Below are positions 17,522 through 27,424 of a stretch of 58,863 nt of DNA, one piece after another; the stretch's first letter is position 1, and every line of letters starts with the position of its first letter. Made by a program: the position numbers and the translations under genes. The notes below the pieces were generated by a model that was not told the origin of the DNA, ran no database searches, and worked only from the letters and a program-made list of their open reading frames with translations. The DNA comes from Planctomycetota bacterium (lineage in GTDB: Bacteria > Planctomycetota > Phycisphaerae > Phycisphaerales > UBA5793): positions 1 through 58,863 of the forward strand of contig CAUJHZ010000020.1 in the NCBI GenBank assembly GCA_963205185.1, written 5' to 3'.

Positions 17522-19409
17522 GCTGTGAAGATAGGCCCGCAACGCCGCCGCAGCGAGGAAGCGGAATTCGAGGCATCAAGGCGGCAGGACCGCAAAGTCG
17601 CACGTTTAGCCGCGACCCGAAGGCTCCGCGCAGGGGAGCGATGCCAAAGCGCCAAAATGGGTCCCCATGCAGCGCAACCCCGAGCCTCACTCAATTCGCG
17701 CGACGTTGCTGGTGGTGCAGGTGGTGAGGTCGAGGAGTTGGAGGTAGGAGCCGCAAATCGACGGCACGATGGAGGTGCGAATCAGTCCACCGCCGTCTGC
17801 TTCGGACTGCCTCATTAAACCGAGGCGCAGTGCCATCGGATCAAGATCAAGAGTCGTCCCTGAGCAAATGCGCAATCGTGGAACTGTCGAGATTCCCAAG
17901 TCTGCGGAATGAGCGATCGCAATGCGACCGCCGGGTGCGGCTTCCGACCATTGAATCTCGGCTGGACCGCCTTTCGGGCAGATCGCGCGAATAGTCAACT
18001 GTGGGTTGCTCAGTGGGGGAAGAGTGACATGCGCCAAATAGCCATCAAAATCGCGTGGAGCATAGGATTGGTTGATCGCTCCCTCAAAATCGGTCGACAG
18101 TGTCTGCCCAAAAATCACAATGCTGTCGCAGTCGGCGTCGTCGAGAAGCCCCGTCGTCCAGTCAATGTCTGTTCCGCCAATGAATGAAGACCATCTGACC
18201 TGGCCGTCGGTGCTCACTTCGCAAACAAATGCATCCGCAAATCCGGGGCGGATTTCGTCGGTTCTGCCAACGAGGTCAGCTGACACGGTGTCGCCGCAAA
18301 TCACCAGTCTATCTGAATCAAGGATTGCGATGTCCGCCCCATTGTCGACTCTTTCACCGCCGACATAAGTCATCCATCGGACTTCCCCCGGATGATCTAC
18401 GCGGGCGAGATATACGTCAACCTTGCCGAAACTTTAGTTGGTACGACCGACGAAGTCAGGGGAGACCGTCACTCCGATGATGTAGATCTCTCCCCCTTCG
18501 CCGATGGCCACCTTCGGCCGTGGCGTCACAGCCGAGGACTCATCATCGGTCCCCCCCAGGTACATCGTCCAGTCGAGCTCGCCGGCTGGGTTGATTGAGG
18601 CCAGATAGGCGTCGATTCGGCCGATGCGATCATTGAGACGGCTGGTGAGATCGGGTGATCCTGTTCCGCCCGCCAAGATCAGGTGACCATCGGCCCTTCG
18701 CGCCAATCCTCCGCCCACGTCAATGTTGGCGCCGCCAATAAACGTCATCCACTCGATGGCGCCTTCGCTGGAGACGCGGGCGACAAAGCCATCGTCGAGT
18801 CCATAGGATTCGTTCGTCTTTCCCTCGAAATCCGGAGAACTGGTCGTGCCGGAGAGGTAGATTTGATCTTGCCCGTCCAGCACGAGCCCACGACACCAGT
18901 CATTCTCTGACCCGCCGATGTATGAACTCCACAGCAATTGTCCGGTTGGACCAACGTATGCAATGAACACATCCCGTCCACCGTGGAATTCGTTGATCCG
19001 ACGCGGAAAGTCTGTGGAACCGGTCGCCCCAGCGACGATGGCGTGATCATGGCTATCCACCTGGATCGATTCTCCCCAGTCGAGCCAGGCGGAGCCGACA
19101 AACAACGTCCAATACAACTCGCCGGAAGGCGAGACCTTTGAAACGTAGGCATCAGACCAGGTTCCGTATTGATTGAGCTGACCCTCGAAGTTCCCGGAAT
19201 CCGTCCAGCCGGTGACGAGATAATTGCCATCTGAATCCCGTGCCATGTCCATGATCTGGTCAAGGCTTGTGCCACCGAGATATCGCATCCACTTTACATC
19301 CGGATCAATGATGAGTTCGCGGGTCGGATCGACGGGGCCGTCGAGGGTGATTCGATACGTCGTGTCGTTGAGCAGTTCGAAGCGGGCGGGGATGGGATCT
19401 CGGTGATCT

Positions 19410-19484
19410 GACGAGCCGCGCCCGTCAGGCAGCGGTCTTGGACTTCGATCGTCAAGCACCGCTCCCTTACCGTCGCGGCTCGCT
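19410..19484. repeat. Palindromic repeat inside the coding sequence, copy 1
   Basis: Two 27-base arms (19410-19436 and 19458-19484) are imperfect inverted copies of each other around a 21-base spacer. The core arm sequence is GAGCCGCG...AGCGGT. It is translated in frame as part of the SBBP protein (SRDGKGAVLDDRSPRPLPDG). The same unit occurs in the paralogue at 28363-28437. Confidence 0.75.
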
Positions 19485-19930
19485 AAGCACTCCTGCCACA
19501 CGAGCGGCGCGGCGTCGGTGAGTGTGCCGAAGGTGGTCGCGATGTGCAGGCTGCCGGCGTGGTCGATGCACAGTGACTCGATGCCGTCGTACTGGATGCG
19601 GATCTGCGACCAGTCGGCGCCGGGGGCGACGTGGAATTCGTACTTGAGCACGCCGTCGGCATTCGATTCATCCGCGAGGCCGCGGGCGCCAGCGCCGGTG
19701 ATGTGCAGGTCAACGCCGTCGTAGAGGTTGCGATAGACCACCTCGCCGAACGAGGGCACGTTGCTCGCCCACTTCGATTCATCATCGCCGATGAAGTAGT
19801 TGAACCTCGCGCTGCGCGGCTGCGCGGCGACGGGAATGACCTCGTTGCTGCCGGGGAAGGTGACGGTAAGGGTCAGGTGCTCGAGCGAGCGCTGCGGCTG
19901 GCGAGGATCGACCATCAGCTGAGTCTGCGG

Positions 19931-20242
19931 CGAGAGGAGCGCATCACCGCGCCGCTCGTCCAACACCGCTCCCTCACGGTCGGGGCTCGGTTCAGCTGTG
20001 GCATGCGCTGAATGGAGCGCATCATTCCAGCGATCGTCCAACACCGCTCCCTCACGGTCGGGGCTCGGTTCAGCCGCGGCATGCGCCGAATGGAGCGCAT
20101 CACTCCAGCGCTCGTCCAACACCACTCCCTCACGGTCGGGGCTCGGTTCAGCTGCGGCATGCGCTGAATGGAGCGCATCACCGCGCCGCTCGTCCAACAC
20201 CACTCCCTCACGGTCGGGGCTCGGTTCAGCTGCGGCATGCGC
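19931..20242 (-). repeat. Four tandem 78-bp repeats in the SBBP gene
   Basis: Four successive 26-codon units (AHAAAEPSPDREGVVLDER + RGDALHS, with small changes) spanning 312 bases. Differences are mostly V/A, E/D and R/W/N substitutions. The paralogue has three units, so unit number varies. The core resembles one arm of the palindromic repeat at 19410-19484. Confidence 0.9.
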
Positions 20243-20518
20243 GGCCCAGTGGCCTCGCTCACGCGTCGGGCTCGCTTCGGGCATCTCGCGCGCCAGGTGC
20301 ATGGTGAACGATGACTCGCGAAAGGCGATGTCCAGGCCGCGCGCGCGGTAGCCGAAGATCACCCCGGCATCGCTCCACTGCCCCTCGTTGGGCACGAAGT
20401 ACACGCCGCGAAGGCCGAGGTTCAGCCGCTCAGCAGCGGGTGACTGCAACGCAGATGCGCCCGCCGCGAGGACGAGCGAAGAGACGAGTGCGAGACCCCG
20501 AGCGGAAGCGTGGCGCAT

Positions 20519-20640
20519 GACAATCCTCCTGCGCCCGAGCATACCGCAAATCGCACCAGGCCGCAAGGGACAAAGTGCGAACACGCAATCCCGGCCGCGA
20601 AGCCGCAAGCGGCGTGGCGCGGTCTTCAAGCCCCGTCGCC
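20519..20640 (-). repeat. Duplicated upstream region of the SBBP paralogues, copy 1
   Basis: Read on the minus strand, about 120 bases before ATG 20518 align with those before ATG 27425. Both include ACGCCGCTTGCGGCTT, a CCCTTGCG segment, GATTT.CGGTAT.CTC and the AGGAGGA ribosome binding site. The two genes therefore share promoter and leader sequence and may be co-regulated. Confidence 0.7.
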
Positions 20641-20689
20641 GCTGCCCGGGCACTGGCATTTACGGGATTTCGCCCCTATCTTCCGCGTT

Positions 20690-22612
20690 ATGGAATCGAT
20701 GCGCACCATTCGTGTTTTCGCGGGTCTGCTGATCGGCCTCCTGCTCGCTCCGGCAAGCCTCGCCCAGGACAACCAACTCACCGCCGAGCAGCGCGAGCAG
20801 GGCTGGAAACTGCTCTTTGACGGCGAGTCGCTCAGCGGCTGGACGCCCACGGGCAATCCGGTCGCGTGGGTTGTCGAAGACGGCATGATCCAGTGCCGGC
20901 CCGGCGGCGGCGGGTGGCTGCGCACCGTGGATCAGTACCGCGATTTCGAACTCTTCGCTGATTTCAAAATCGGCAAGGGCGGCAACAGCGGCCTGGCCAT
21001 CCGCGCTTCATCGACGAGCGATCCCGCGTTCAGCGGCATGGAACTGCAGATCTACGACTCGTTCGGCAAGCCGACGGCGCTGAACTGTTGCGGGGCCGTG
21101 TACAACGCGATCGCGCCGCTCGAGCAGGCGGTCAAGCCGGCCGGCGAGTGGAACACCTATCGCGTGCTCATCCGGGGCGATACGCTCAACGTCTGGCTCA
21201 ACGGCGTCCAGATTCACAAGGATGAAAGACTTGATGGGCGCGGCATTGTGCACCAGGCGCAGGACAAGCGGCCGCTGCAGTCGCGCGTCAAGAGCGGCTA
21301 CATCGCCTTTCAGGATCACGGCAACGGCGCGTTCTTCAAGAACATCCGCATCCGGCCCATCGACGTGCATCCGCTCGACGCCGCGCCCGGCGAGGGCGAG
21401 CCGATGTGGGTCGATCTGTTCAATGGGCGCGACCTGACGGGCTGGTTCGCCAAAGGCGATGCGACGTGGAGCGTCGAGGATGGCGTGCTCGTGGGTCGCG
21501 ATGGCGTGGGCCATCTCTACAGCGACGGCGTCTACACCGACTTTGAACTCCGCGCCAAAGTCTGGATCAAGACGAAAGGAAACAGCGGCTTTTACTTCCG
21601 AGCCAATCCGCCCAGGGACAATCCGGATTCATGGCCGGAAGGCTACGAAGCGCAGGTGGACAACAACGACCCGAAGAACTTCACCGGCTCGCTCTACGCC
21701 CGCGCCTGGCCCGACCGGCTCATCACAAAGGAAGAGGAATGGTTCGACTACAGCATCCGCTGCGTCGGCGAGCACATCACCATCGCCATCAACGGGCAGA
21801 CGATGCTCGAAACCAATCAACATGATTACGCCAGCGGGCGCATCGCGCTGCAGGGGCACAACCCGGGCTCGGAGGTGCGCTGGCGCGACATCCAGATCCG
21901 CCCGCTGAACGAGGCCATCGCCATGAGCAATCCCATTATGCCCGCCGACGGCATCATCGATGTCTTCTACTGCACGCATTCGGCCGGCTTCCGGCACGAC
22001 GTGCTGCCCGAGTCGCGCCAGATCATGGAGCAGTTGGGGCAGCAGCACGACTGGCTGCGCGTGGCCACGAGCGATGACATCGCCGAACTGACTCCTGAAC
22101 GACTGGCCCGGACCGATGTCGTGATGTTCTACACGACCGGCGAGCTGCCGATGAGCGAGGAGCAGAAGCAGGCGCTGGTCGAGTTCTGCGAAAGCGGCCA
22201 CGGCTTCGTGGGCGTGCACAGCGCGACCGACACCTTCTACGAGTGGCCGTGGTACGTGAAGCACGTGGGCGGCTCGTTCGACGGGCACCCATGGCACGAG
22301 AAAGTCACCATCAAGGTGATCGACACGAACCACCCGGCGACGCGTCACCTCGGCGATGCGTTCGTGATCACCGATGAGATCTACAAGTTCAAGAACCGCG
22401 CCGACGACCGGCACGTGCTCACGCAACTCGACGGCTCGAGCGTCGAGGATGAGGCGAGCGGGTACTTTCCGGCGTCGAGTTGGACGCGCACGACCGGCAG
22501 CGGCCGGATGTTCTACACGGCCCTGGGCCATCGCAGCGAAGTGTGGCGCGATCAGCGGTTCATCGACCACCTGCTCGGCGGCATCCGCTGGGCGGCGGGC
22601 GTGGAAGATTGA
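20690..22612 (+). CDS. Secreted protein with two DUF1080 domains and a ThuA domain
   Basis: About 640 residues: signal peptide (LLIGLLLAPASLA), two successive DUF1080/3-keto-disaccharide-hydrolase-like domains, each beginning LFDGESLSGWTP or LFNGRDLTGWFA, then a ThuA (trehalose-utilisation-like) domain (IIDVFYCTHSAGFRHDVLPES ... GFVGVHSATDTFYEWP). DUF1080 folds resemble concanavalin-like carbohydrate-binding or -cleaving domains. The start at 20690 (or ATG 20699) avoids an upstream extension that is shadow sequence. First of three co-directional genes with cytochrome and dehydrogenase partners; a role in polysaccharide or sugar oxidation at the envelope is inference. Confidence 0.85.
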   Translation: MESMRTIRVFAGLLIGLLLAPASLAQDNQLTAEQREQGWKLLFDGESLSGWTPTGNPVAWVVEDGMIQCRPGGGGWLRTVDQYRDFELFADFKIGKGGNSGLAIRASSTSDPAFSGMELQIYDSFGKPTALNCCGAVYNAIAPLEQAVKPAGEWNTYRVLIRGDTLNVWLNGVQIHKDERLDGRGIVHQAQDKRPLQSRVKSGYIAFQDHGNGAFFKNIRIRPIDVHPLDAAPGEGEPMWVDLFNGRDLTGWFAKGDATWSVEDGVLVGRDGVGHLYSDGVYTDFELRAKVWIKTKGNSGFYFRANPPRDNPDSWPEGYEAQVDNNDPKNFTGSLYARAWPDRLITKEEEWFDYSIRCVGEHITIAINGQTMLETNQHDYASGRIALQGHNPGSEVRWRDIQIRPLNEAIAMSNPIMPADGIIDVFYCTHSAGFRHDVLPESRQIMEQLGQQHDWLRVATSDDIAELTPERLARTDVVMFYTTGELPMSEEQKQALVEFCESGHGFVGVHSATDTFYEWPWYVKHVGGSFDGHPWHEKVTIKVIDTNHPATRHLGDAFVITDEIYKFKNRADDRHVLTQLDGSSVEDEASGYFPASSWTRTTGSGRMFYTALGHRSEVWRDQRFIDHLLGGIRWAAGVED

Positions 22613-22683
22613 GCGAACAGCGCGGCGCGGCGGGCGGCTAAGTCCTTGCTTTCCGGATTCAGATCTGTTTCAGAGGTTCATGC

Positions 22684-25152
22684 ATGAAACGCAACGGTAT
22701 GAGGCGGGCCACCACCACCGGCGCCGCAGCGCTGGGCATTGCGGCGGCAGCGGGCGTCATCGGCGCTGCAGCGGTAAGCAGCGAACGCGATGCGACTCGC
22801 ATCGCGGATGAACTCACGCACCTGGCGCCGTTCGACGTGATCGCGCCCGCTTCGCTCGACCCGGGCGAGCGGCTCATCGCCGAACTCAACTGCATCGCGT
22901 GTCACGCGGCGCCGCAGGCGATCGCCGAGCGGCTCGACTCAAGGAAGGCGCCCCTGCTGGGACAGGTCGGGCAGCGATTCAGCCCCGACTACCTCCGCGC
23001 GTGGCTTGCCGACCCGCACAAGGTCAAGCCTGGCGCGACGATGCCGAACCTGATGACGGGCATCGAGCCGGGGGTGCTCGGTCAAATGGCCGAGCCGCTC
23101 GTGCACTTCCTCGTGTCGCTGGGCGGCATCGCGCGGCCGGTCGAAACTCCATTCAACGAAACAGATGTGAATCGCGGCCGGGTGCTCTATCACCAGGTGG
23201 GCTGCGTGGCCTGCCATGCGCCGCGCGAAGCGCCGGCGGTGCTCAACCCGACGCTCAAGCCGGCCGGTGAAGACCCATACGGCGCCGAGCAGGGGCTGCC
23301 CACCGAGATTCCTGACGGCGCGATGGAAAAGGCAGCGCCGCTCGGCTCGTTCGCACAGACCAATATCGAGTCGCTCACCGATCTGCTCCTCGATCCCGCG
23401 AAGATCCGACCTTCGGGCCGCATGCCCGCGATGAACCTTACGAAGGATGAAGCTCGCGCCATCGCGACGTATCTCATCGCCACCGACGTGGAGAAGAACC
23501 CGCAGGCGGCGGTGCAGGCGCCGTTCACGCTCAATCCCGCCAAAGTGGCGAGCGGTCAGCGGATGTTCGCGCAACTGGGCTGCGCGCACTGCCACGAGAT
23601 GGGGCCGAATCGGACGGAAGTCAAGCCGCAGCGGCCGATGCCATTTACTTCGTTTCTCGAACTCAAGCATCTTGATAAAGGCTGTCTGGCCGCCGAGCCC
23701 GAGGCGATGGTCGCCAATTACAACCTGACCGCCGAGCAGCGCCAACTCATCCGCGAGACGCTCGGCCGGGCCAGGACGCTCTCGCAGCCGCTGAGCGAAG
23801 CCCAGACGATCGACCGCACGCTTGCAACGATGAACTGCTACGCGTGCCACGCGCGCGATGGACAGGGCGGGCCGGTCGAAGCCCGCCGACCGTATTTCAT
23901 GACCATGGGCGAAGCGGAACTCGGCGACGAAGGCCGCTTCCCGCCGCCGCTCACCGGCGTGGGCGGCAAACTCCGCACCGCGTGGATGACGGAAGTGATA
24001 TCCAGCGGCGCCAAAGTCCGTCCATACATGGCCACGCGCATGCCCGTCTTCCAGACCGTGAACGCTGAAGTGCTCGCCGCGAAGTTTGAAAAAGTCGATG
24101 CGCCCTGCCCCGCTGAAGACCTGCCGCCGATGGCGTTCAGCTCACAACTCGCTGCGGATGGGCGGCGCCTGGCGGGCACGGAGCGCGGCATGTCGTGCAT
24201 CAACTGCCACTCGATCAAGGGCAGCGAGCCCATCGGCGAGCCGGCGATGGACCTCGTGAGTACGCACGAGCGCCTGCGCTCCGACTGGTTCCACACCTAC
24301 ATGCTCGACCCGGCGAAGTTGCGCCCGGGCACGCGCATGCCCAACCACTGGCCGCCCGACCAGGCCAATCCGTTCCCCGATGTGCAGGACGGTGATCCGG
24401 ACCGGCAGATCGACGCCATCTGGGCGTACCTCTCGCAGGGTGAGTTCCTCGCGCTGCCCGAAGGCGTGCCCGAAGAAGGCGGCTACGACATTCTCGTGCG
24501 CGATGAGCCGGTCGTGTTCCGCACGTTCATCAAGGGCGCCGGCGCGCGGGCCATCGGCATCGGCTTCAAGGAGCAGGTGCATCTCGCGTTCGACTCGGAG
24601 AAGTGCCGGGTGACGGAGATCTGGCGCGGGCCGTTCCTCAATGCATCAGGCGCCTGGGCCGGCCGGGGCGGTAACGCGACCGATCCAGGCGGCGCGGATG
24701 TCGTCAAGCCTGCCGATGAGTTTCCCTTCAAGACGCTGCAGGGCAACGGCGACATGACGATGACTCAGCCGACGCCGGAGTTTCGCGGCTACCGCTTCGA
24801 TCAATATCGCCAGCCGATCCTGCAGTACTCCTTCGACGACTGGAGCATCGAGGAGCAGCCGCTGCCGATTGTGCGCCCCGCCGCCCCGGGCCTGCGGCGG
24901 ATCTTCGACGTGAAACTGGCGCCGGGCCGCGCGGGCAGCCCGGGCCTGGCGTTCGAAGTGGCCATAGGCGAGCACATCGAGATGACCGGCCGCGATCAGT
25001 ACAACGTCGATGGCCGCGTCACCTACGACGTGCTCTATCCGGACACCGCGGTGCTCAAGGTGATTCACTACCAGGACGCCGACCACCTCGTGCTGCTCTT
25101 TGGCAATTCGAATATCAGCCAGGCTCACTTTGAATTGGGGATGACGTGGTGA
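22684..25152 (+). CDS. Large multihaem cytochrome c
   Basis: 822 residues with an N-terminal hydrophobic anchor/signal (AAALGIAAAAGVIGAAAV). Five CxxCH haem motifs are visible: CIACH (about 70), CVACH (about 174), CAHCH (about 300), CYACH (about 385) and CINCH (about 505). The last 250 residues have no haem motif and form a beta-rich domain (FRTFIKGAGARAIGIGFKEQ). Periplasmic electron transfer, presumably accepting electrons from the dehydrogenase-like protein encoded next, whose start overlaps this stop. Confidence 0.87.
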   Translation: MKRNGMRRATTTGAAALGIAAAAGVIGAAAVSSERDATRIADELTHLAPFDVIAPASLDPGERLIAELNCIACHAAPQAIAERLDSRKAPLLGQVGQRFSPDYLRAWLADPHKVKPGATMPNLMTGIEPGVLGQMAEPLVHFLVSLGGIARPVETPFNETDVNRGRVLYHQVGCVACHAPREAPAVLNPTLKPAGEDPYGAEQGLPTEIPDGAMEKAAPLGSFAQTNIESLTDLLLDPAKIRPSGRMPAMNLTKDEARAIATYLIATDVEKNPQAAVQAPFTLNPAKVASGQRMFAQLGCAHCHEMGPNRTEVKPQRPMPFTSFLELKHLDKGCLAAEPEAMVANYNLTAEQRQLIRETLGRARTLSQPLSEAQTIDRTLATMNCYACHARDGQGGPVEARRPYFMTMGEAELGDEGRFPPPLTGVGGKLRTAWMTEVISSGAKVRPYMATRMPVFQTVNAEVLAAKFEKVDAPCPAEDLPPMAFSSQLAADGRRLAGTERGMSCINCHSIKGSEPIGEPAMDLVSTHERLRSDWFHTYMLDPAKLRPGTRMPNHWPPDQANPFPDVQDGDPDRQIDAIWAYLSQGEFLALPEGVPEEGGYDILVRDEPVVFRTFIKGAGARAIGIGFKEQVHLAFDSEKCRVTEIWRGPFLNASGAWAGRGGNATDPGGADVVKPADEFPFKTLQGNGDMTMTQPTPEFRGYRFDQYRQPILQYSFDDWSIEEQPLPIVRPAAPGLRRIFDVKLAPGRAGSPGLAFEVAIGEHIEMTGRDQYNVDGRVTYDVLYPDTAVLKVIHYQDADHLVLLFGNSNISQAHFELGMTW

Positions 25153-27287
25153 AGACTTGCAGACCAATCGCACTCTCGTGGGTCGCGCTCGCGCTCGGAT
25201 TGGCTTCGGCGGCGGGCGCCATGCAGCAACCGCCGGAACCCGAACTGAACTACGTCAAGAAGGCGACGCGGCAGGAAACGCGCAGGGCGACCATCGCTCA
25301 GTACCTGCCCGCCGGGCTCGACTACGGCCCGTGGTGGATCATCGGCCCCTTCGAGAATGCCGGCAGCGGGCAGCTCGATCGGCCCTATCCGCCCGAACAG
25401 GACGGCTTCAAGCCCGGCGCAATCTACAAAGGCAAGAACGGCGTCGAGGTGAAGTGGCTCGAGACCGACTTCGTGGACAACAGCGCCATGGACCTGCACG
25501 TCTTTGGCGCCAACGCCTCTGACGACGAGTACAACGAAGATGTCGCCTGCTATCTCTACCGCGAAATCAGAATCGACGAGCCCGCCACGCTCAAGGTGCG
25601 CATGGGCAGCGACGACGGCGTGAAGGTGTGGTTCAACGGCCGCGTGATCGTCCACGCCGACGAACTGCGCAGCTGGGATGCCGATCAGCACGTCGTAGAC
25701 CTGCATCTCCAGCCCGGCGTCAACACGATCCTCGCCAAGGTCATCAACCACCAGGTGGGGTACAACTTCTCGTTCGGCTACGACAACCCGCTCGATCCCC
25801 TGCTCGACGCCAAGCTCGAGTATCAGCTCGATCTCGACTTCCCGCGCTCACCCGAGGATGAGTATTACCGCATGCTCACCATCCCCGTGCCGCCCGAGGT
25901 CGTGCTCGAGGTGGGCGGCATGGATGTACTGCCCGACGGTCGGCCGGCGATCAGCACGCGGCGCGGCGAGGTGTGGCTGGTCAACGACGCCTACGCCGAT
26001 CCGCCCTTCAGTGCGACGTTCAGCAGATTCGCCTCCGGCCTGCACGAGCCGCTCGGCCTGGCCGCGCGCGACGGGGCGATGTACCTGGTGCAGCGCAGCG
26101 AACTCACCCGTCTCGTCGATGAAGACGGCGACGATCGCGCCGACCGCTATCAGGATGTCTACTCCGGCTGGGGCGTGAGCGGCAACTACCACGAGTTTGC
26201 CTTCGGCCCCAAGTTTGACCGCAACGGCGACATGTGGGTCACGCTCAACCTCGGCTTCTGCGGCGGCCTGGGCAAGAGCATCGTGCCGTGGCGCGGCTGG
26301 GCGCTCAAGATCACCACCGACGGGCAGATGACCCCGGTCTGCGGCGGCATGCGCTCGCCCAACGGCATCGGCATGAACGCCGCAGGCGACATGTTCTACG
26401 TTGACAACCAGGGCGACTGGGTCGGCACCTGCCCGCTGGTGCACATGGAGGTCGGCGACTTCTGCGGCCACCCCGGCGGCAACCAGTGGTACGACTCGCC
26501 CGACGCGCCCGGCGACGATCCCGGCAAACCCTACGCCGGACCCAGCGGCCCCGTCCCAATGCACGTCGCCGCCCAGCACATGCCCTCGCTCAAACTCCCC
26601 GCGGTCTGGTTCCCCTATGGCCGCATGGGACAGTCGTCGGCGGATGTGCAGTGCGATATGACCGGCGGAAGGTTCGGCCCATTCGCCGAGCAACTCTTCG
26701 TCGGCGATCAGACGACCGCGTCGATCGCGCGCGTCTATCTCGAAAAAGTGGATGGTGCCTACCAGGGCGCGTGCTTCCCGTTCCGCAGCGGATTCGACTG
26801 CGGCGTCAATCGCATGTGCTGGGGAACCGACGGCTCGATGTTCGTCGGCATGACCAATCGCGGCTGGGGCTCGCTCGGCCGCAAGCCCTATGGCCTGCAG
26901 CGCCTGATCTGGACCGGCAAGACGCCGTTCGAGATCCTCGAGATGAAAGCGCAGCCCGATGGGTTTGATCTCGTCTTCACCCAGCCGGTCGATCCGCAGA
27001 CTGCCGGCAACGCATCGTCGTACGCCATGAAGTCGTTCACCTACCTCTACCACGAGCCCTACGGCAGCCCGGAAGTGATGAACAAGCAACTGGCGATCCT
27101 CAGCGCCACCGTTTCGCCTGATGGAATGCGCGTGCACCTGCTCATCGACGGCCTGCGCGAGGGCTTCGTGCACGAACTGGCCGCCCCCGGCGTCACCAGC
27201 GCCGAAGGCAAACCCCTGCTGCACACCGAGGCCTACTACACGCTCAACCGCATCCCCGACGCCCCGATCGCCAGCGCCGATCGCTGA
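25146..27287 (+). CDS. Sorbosone/glucose dehydrogenase-like beta-propeller protein, secreted
   Basis: About 713 residues starting at tandem GTG codons (25146/25149) that overlap the cytochrome stop, implying translational coupling. After a signal peptide comes a beta-sandwich domain (WIIGPFENAGSG ... VRMGSDDGVKVWFNG, PA14-like) and then a propeller typical of soluble sugar-dehydrogenase-like proteins (GLHEPLGLAARDG, RSPNGIGMNAAGDMFYVDN, YGRMGQSSADV). Oxidation of a sugar with electrons passed to the neighbouring cytochrome is plausible but unproven; PQQ use cannot be confirmed. Confidence 0.8.
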   Translation: MVKTCRPIALSWVALALGLASAAGAMQQPPEPELNYVKKATRQETRRATIAQYLPAGLDYGPWWIIGPFENAGSGQLDRPYPPEQDGFKPGAIYKGKNGVEVKWLETDFVDNSAMDLHVFGANASDDEYNEDVACYLYREIRIDEPATLKVRMGSDDGVKVWFNGRVIVHADELRSWDADQHVVDLHLQPGVNTILAKVINHQVGYNFSFGYDNPLDPLLDAKLEYQLDLDFPRSPEDEYYRMLTIPVPPEVVLEVGGMDVLPDGRPAISTRRGEVWLVNDAYADPPFSATFSRFASGLHEPLGLAARDGAMYLVQRSELTRLVDEDGDDRADRYQDVYSGWGVSGNYHEFAFGPKFDRNGDMWVTLNLGFCGGLGKSIVPWRGWALKITTDGQMTPVCGGMRSPNGIGMNAAGDMFYVDNQGDWVGTCPLVHMEVGDFCGHPGGNQWYDSPDAPGDDPGKPYAGPSGPVPMHVAAQHMPSLKLPAVWFPYGRMGQSSADVQCDMTGGRFGPFAEQLFVGDQTTASIARVYLEKVDGAYQGACFPFRSGFDCGVNRMCWGTDGSMFVGMTNRGWGSLGRKPYGLQRLIWTGKTPFEILEMKAQPDGFDLVFTQPVDPQTAGNASSYAMKSFTYLYHEPYGSPEVMNKQLAILSATVSPDGMRVHLLIDGLREGFVHELAAPGVTSAEGKPLLHTEAYYTLNRIPDAPIASADR

Positions 27288-27302
27288 AAACCAGGGCTCA
27301 GA

Positions 27303-27424
27303 GTCCCACTTTCGCTGTGTGTGCCGCACGCCGCTTGCGGCTTAGCGGCCACGCTTGCGGCTTTGCGTTTTGACCCTTGCGTTGCGATGCGATTTCCGGT
27401 ATCCTCAGATGGAGGAGGAATGTC
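27303..27424 (+). repeat. Duplicated upstream region of the SBBP paralogues, copy 2
   Basis: Homologous to the minus-strand sequence at 20519-20640. It includes the palindromic GCCGCTTGCGGC-type element, CCCTTGCG, TTTCCGGTATCCTC and GGAGGAGGAATGTC directly before ATG 27425. Confidence 0.7.

Larger units (their letters stand above)
17687..20518 (-). pseudogene. SBBP-repeat secreted protein interrupted by an in-frame stop
   Basis: Start ATG 20518 (MRHASARGLALVSSL, GGAGG upstream, signal peptide) and end at the shared C-terminus LLDLTTCTTSNVARIE. After the propeller-like repeat ending VSPDFVGRTN a TAA occurs at 18436-18434. The same frame then continues SFGKVDVYLARVD and another repeat region to 17687. 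Sibling repeats have NESY or NQSY here, so a single CAA or GAA to TAA change is the simplest explanation. The body is the SBBP-repeat beta-propeller (GGxxxD...LAGGTG...). It carries four 26-residue tandem repeats near the N-terminus and is a paralogue of the intact gene at 27425. Without readthrough the product ends after about 694 residues. Confidence 0.8.

Noticed and set aside
18434-18436. TAA in the SBBP gene as a possible recoding (pyrrolysine/Sec-type) codon
   Set aside because: TAA is not used for Sec or Pyl, and repeat comparison points to a simple Gln or Glu to stop change.
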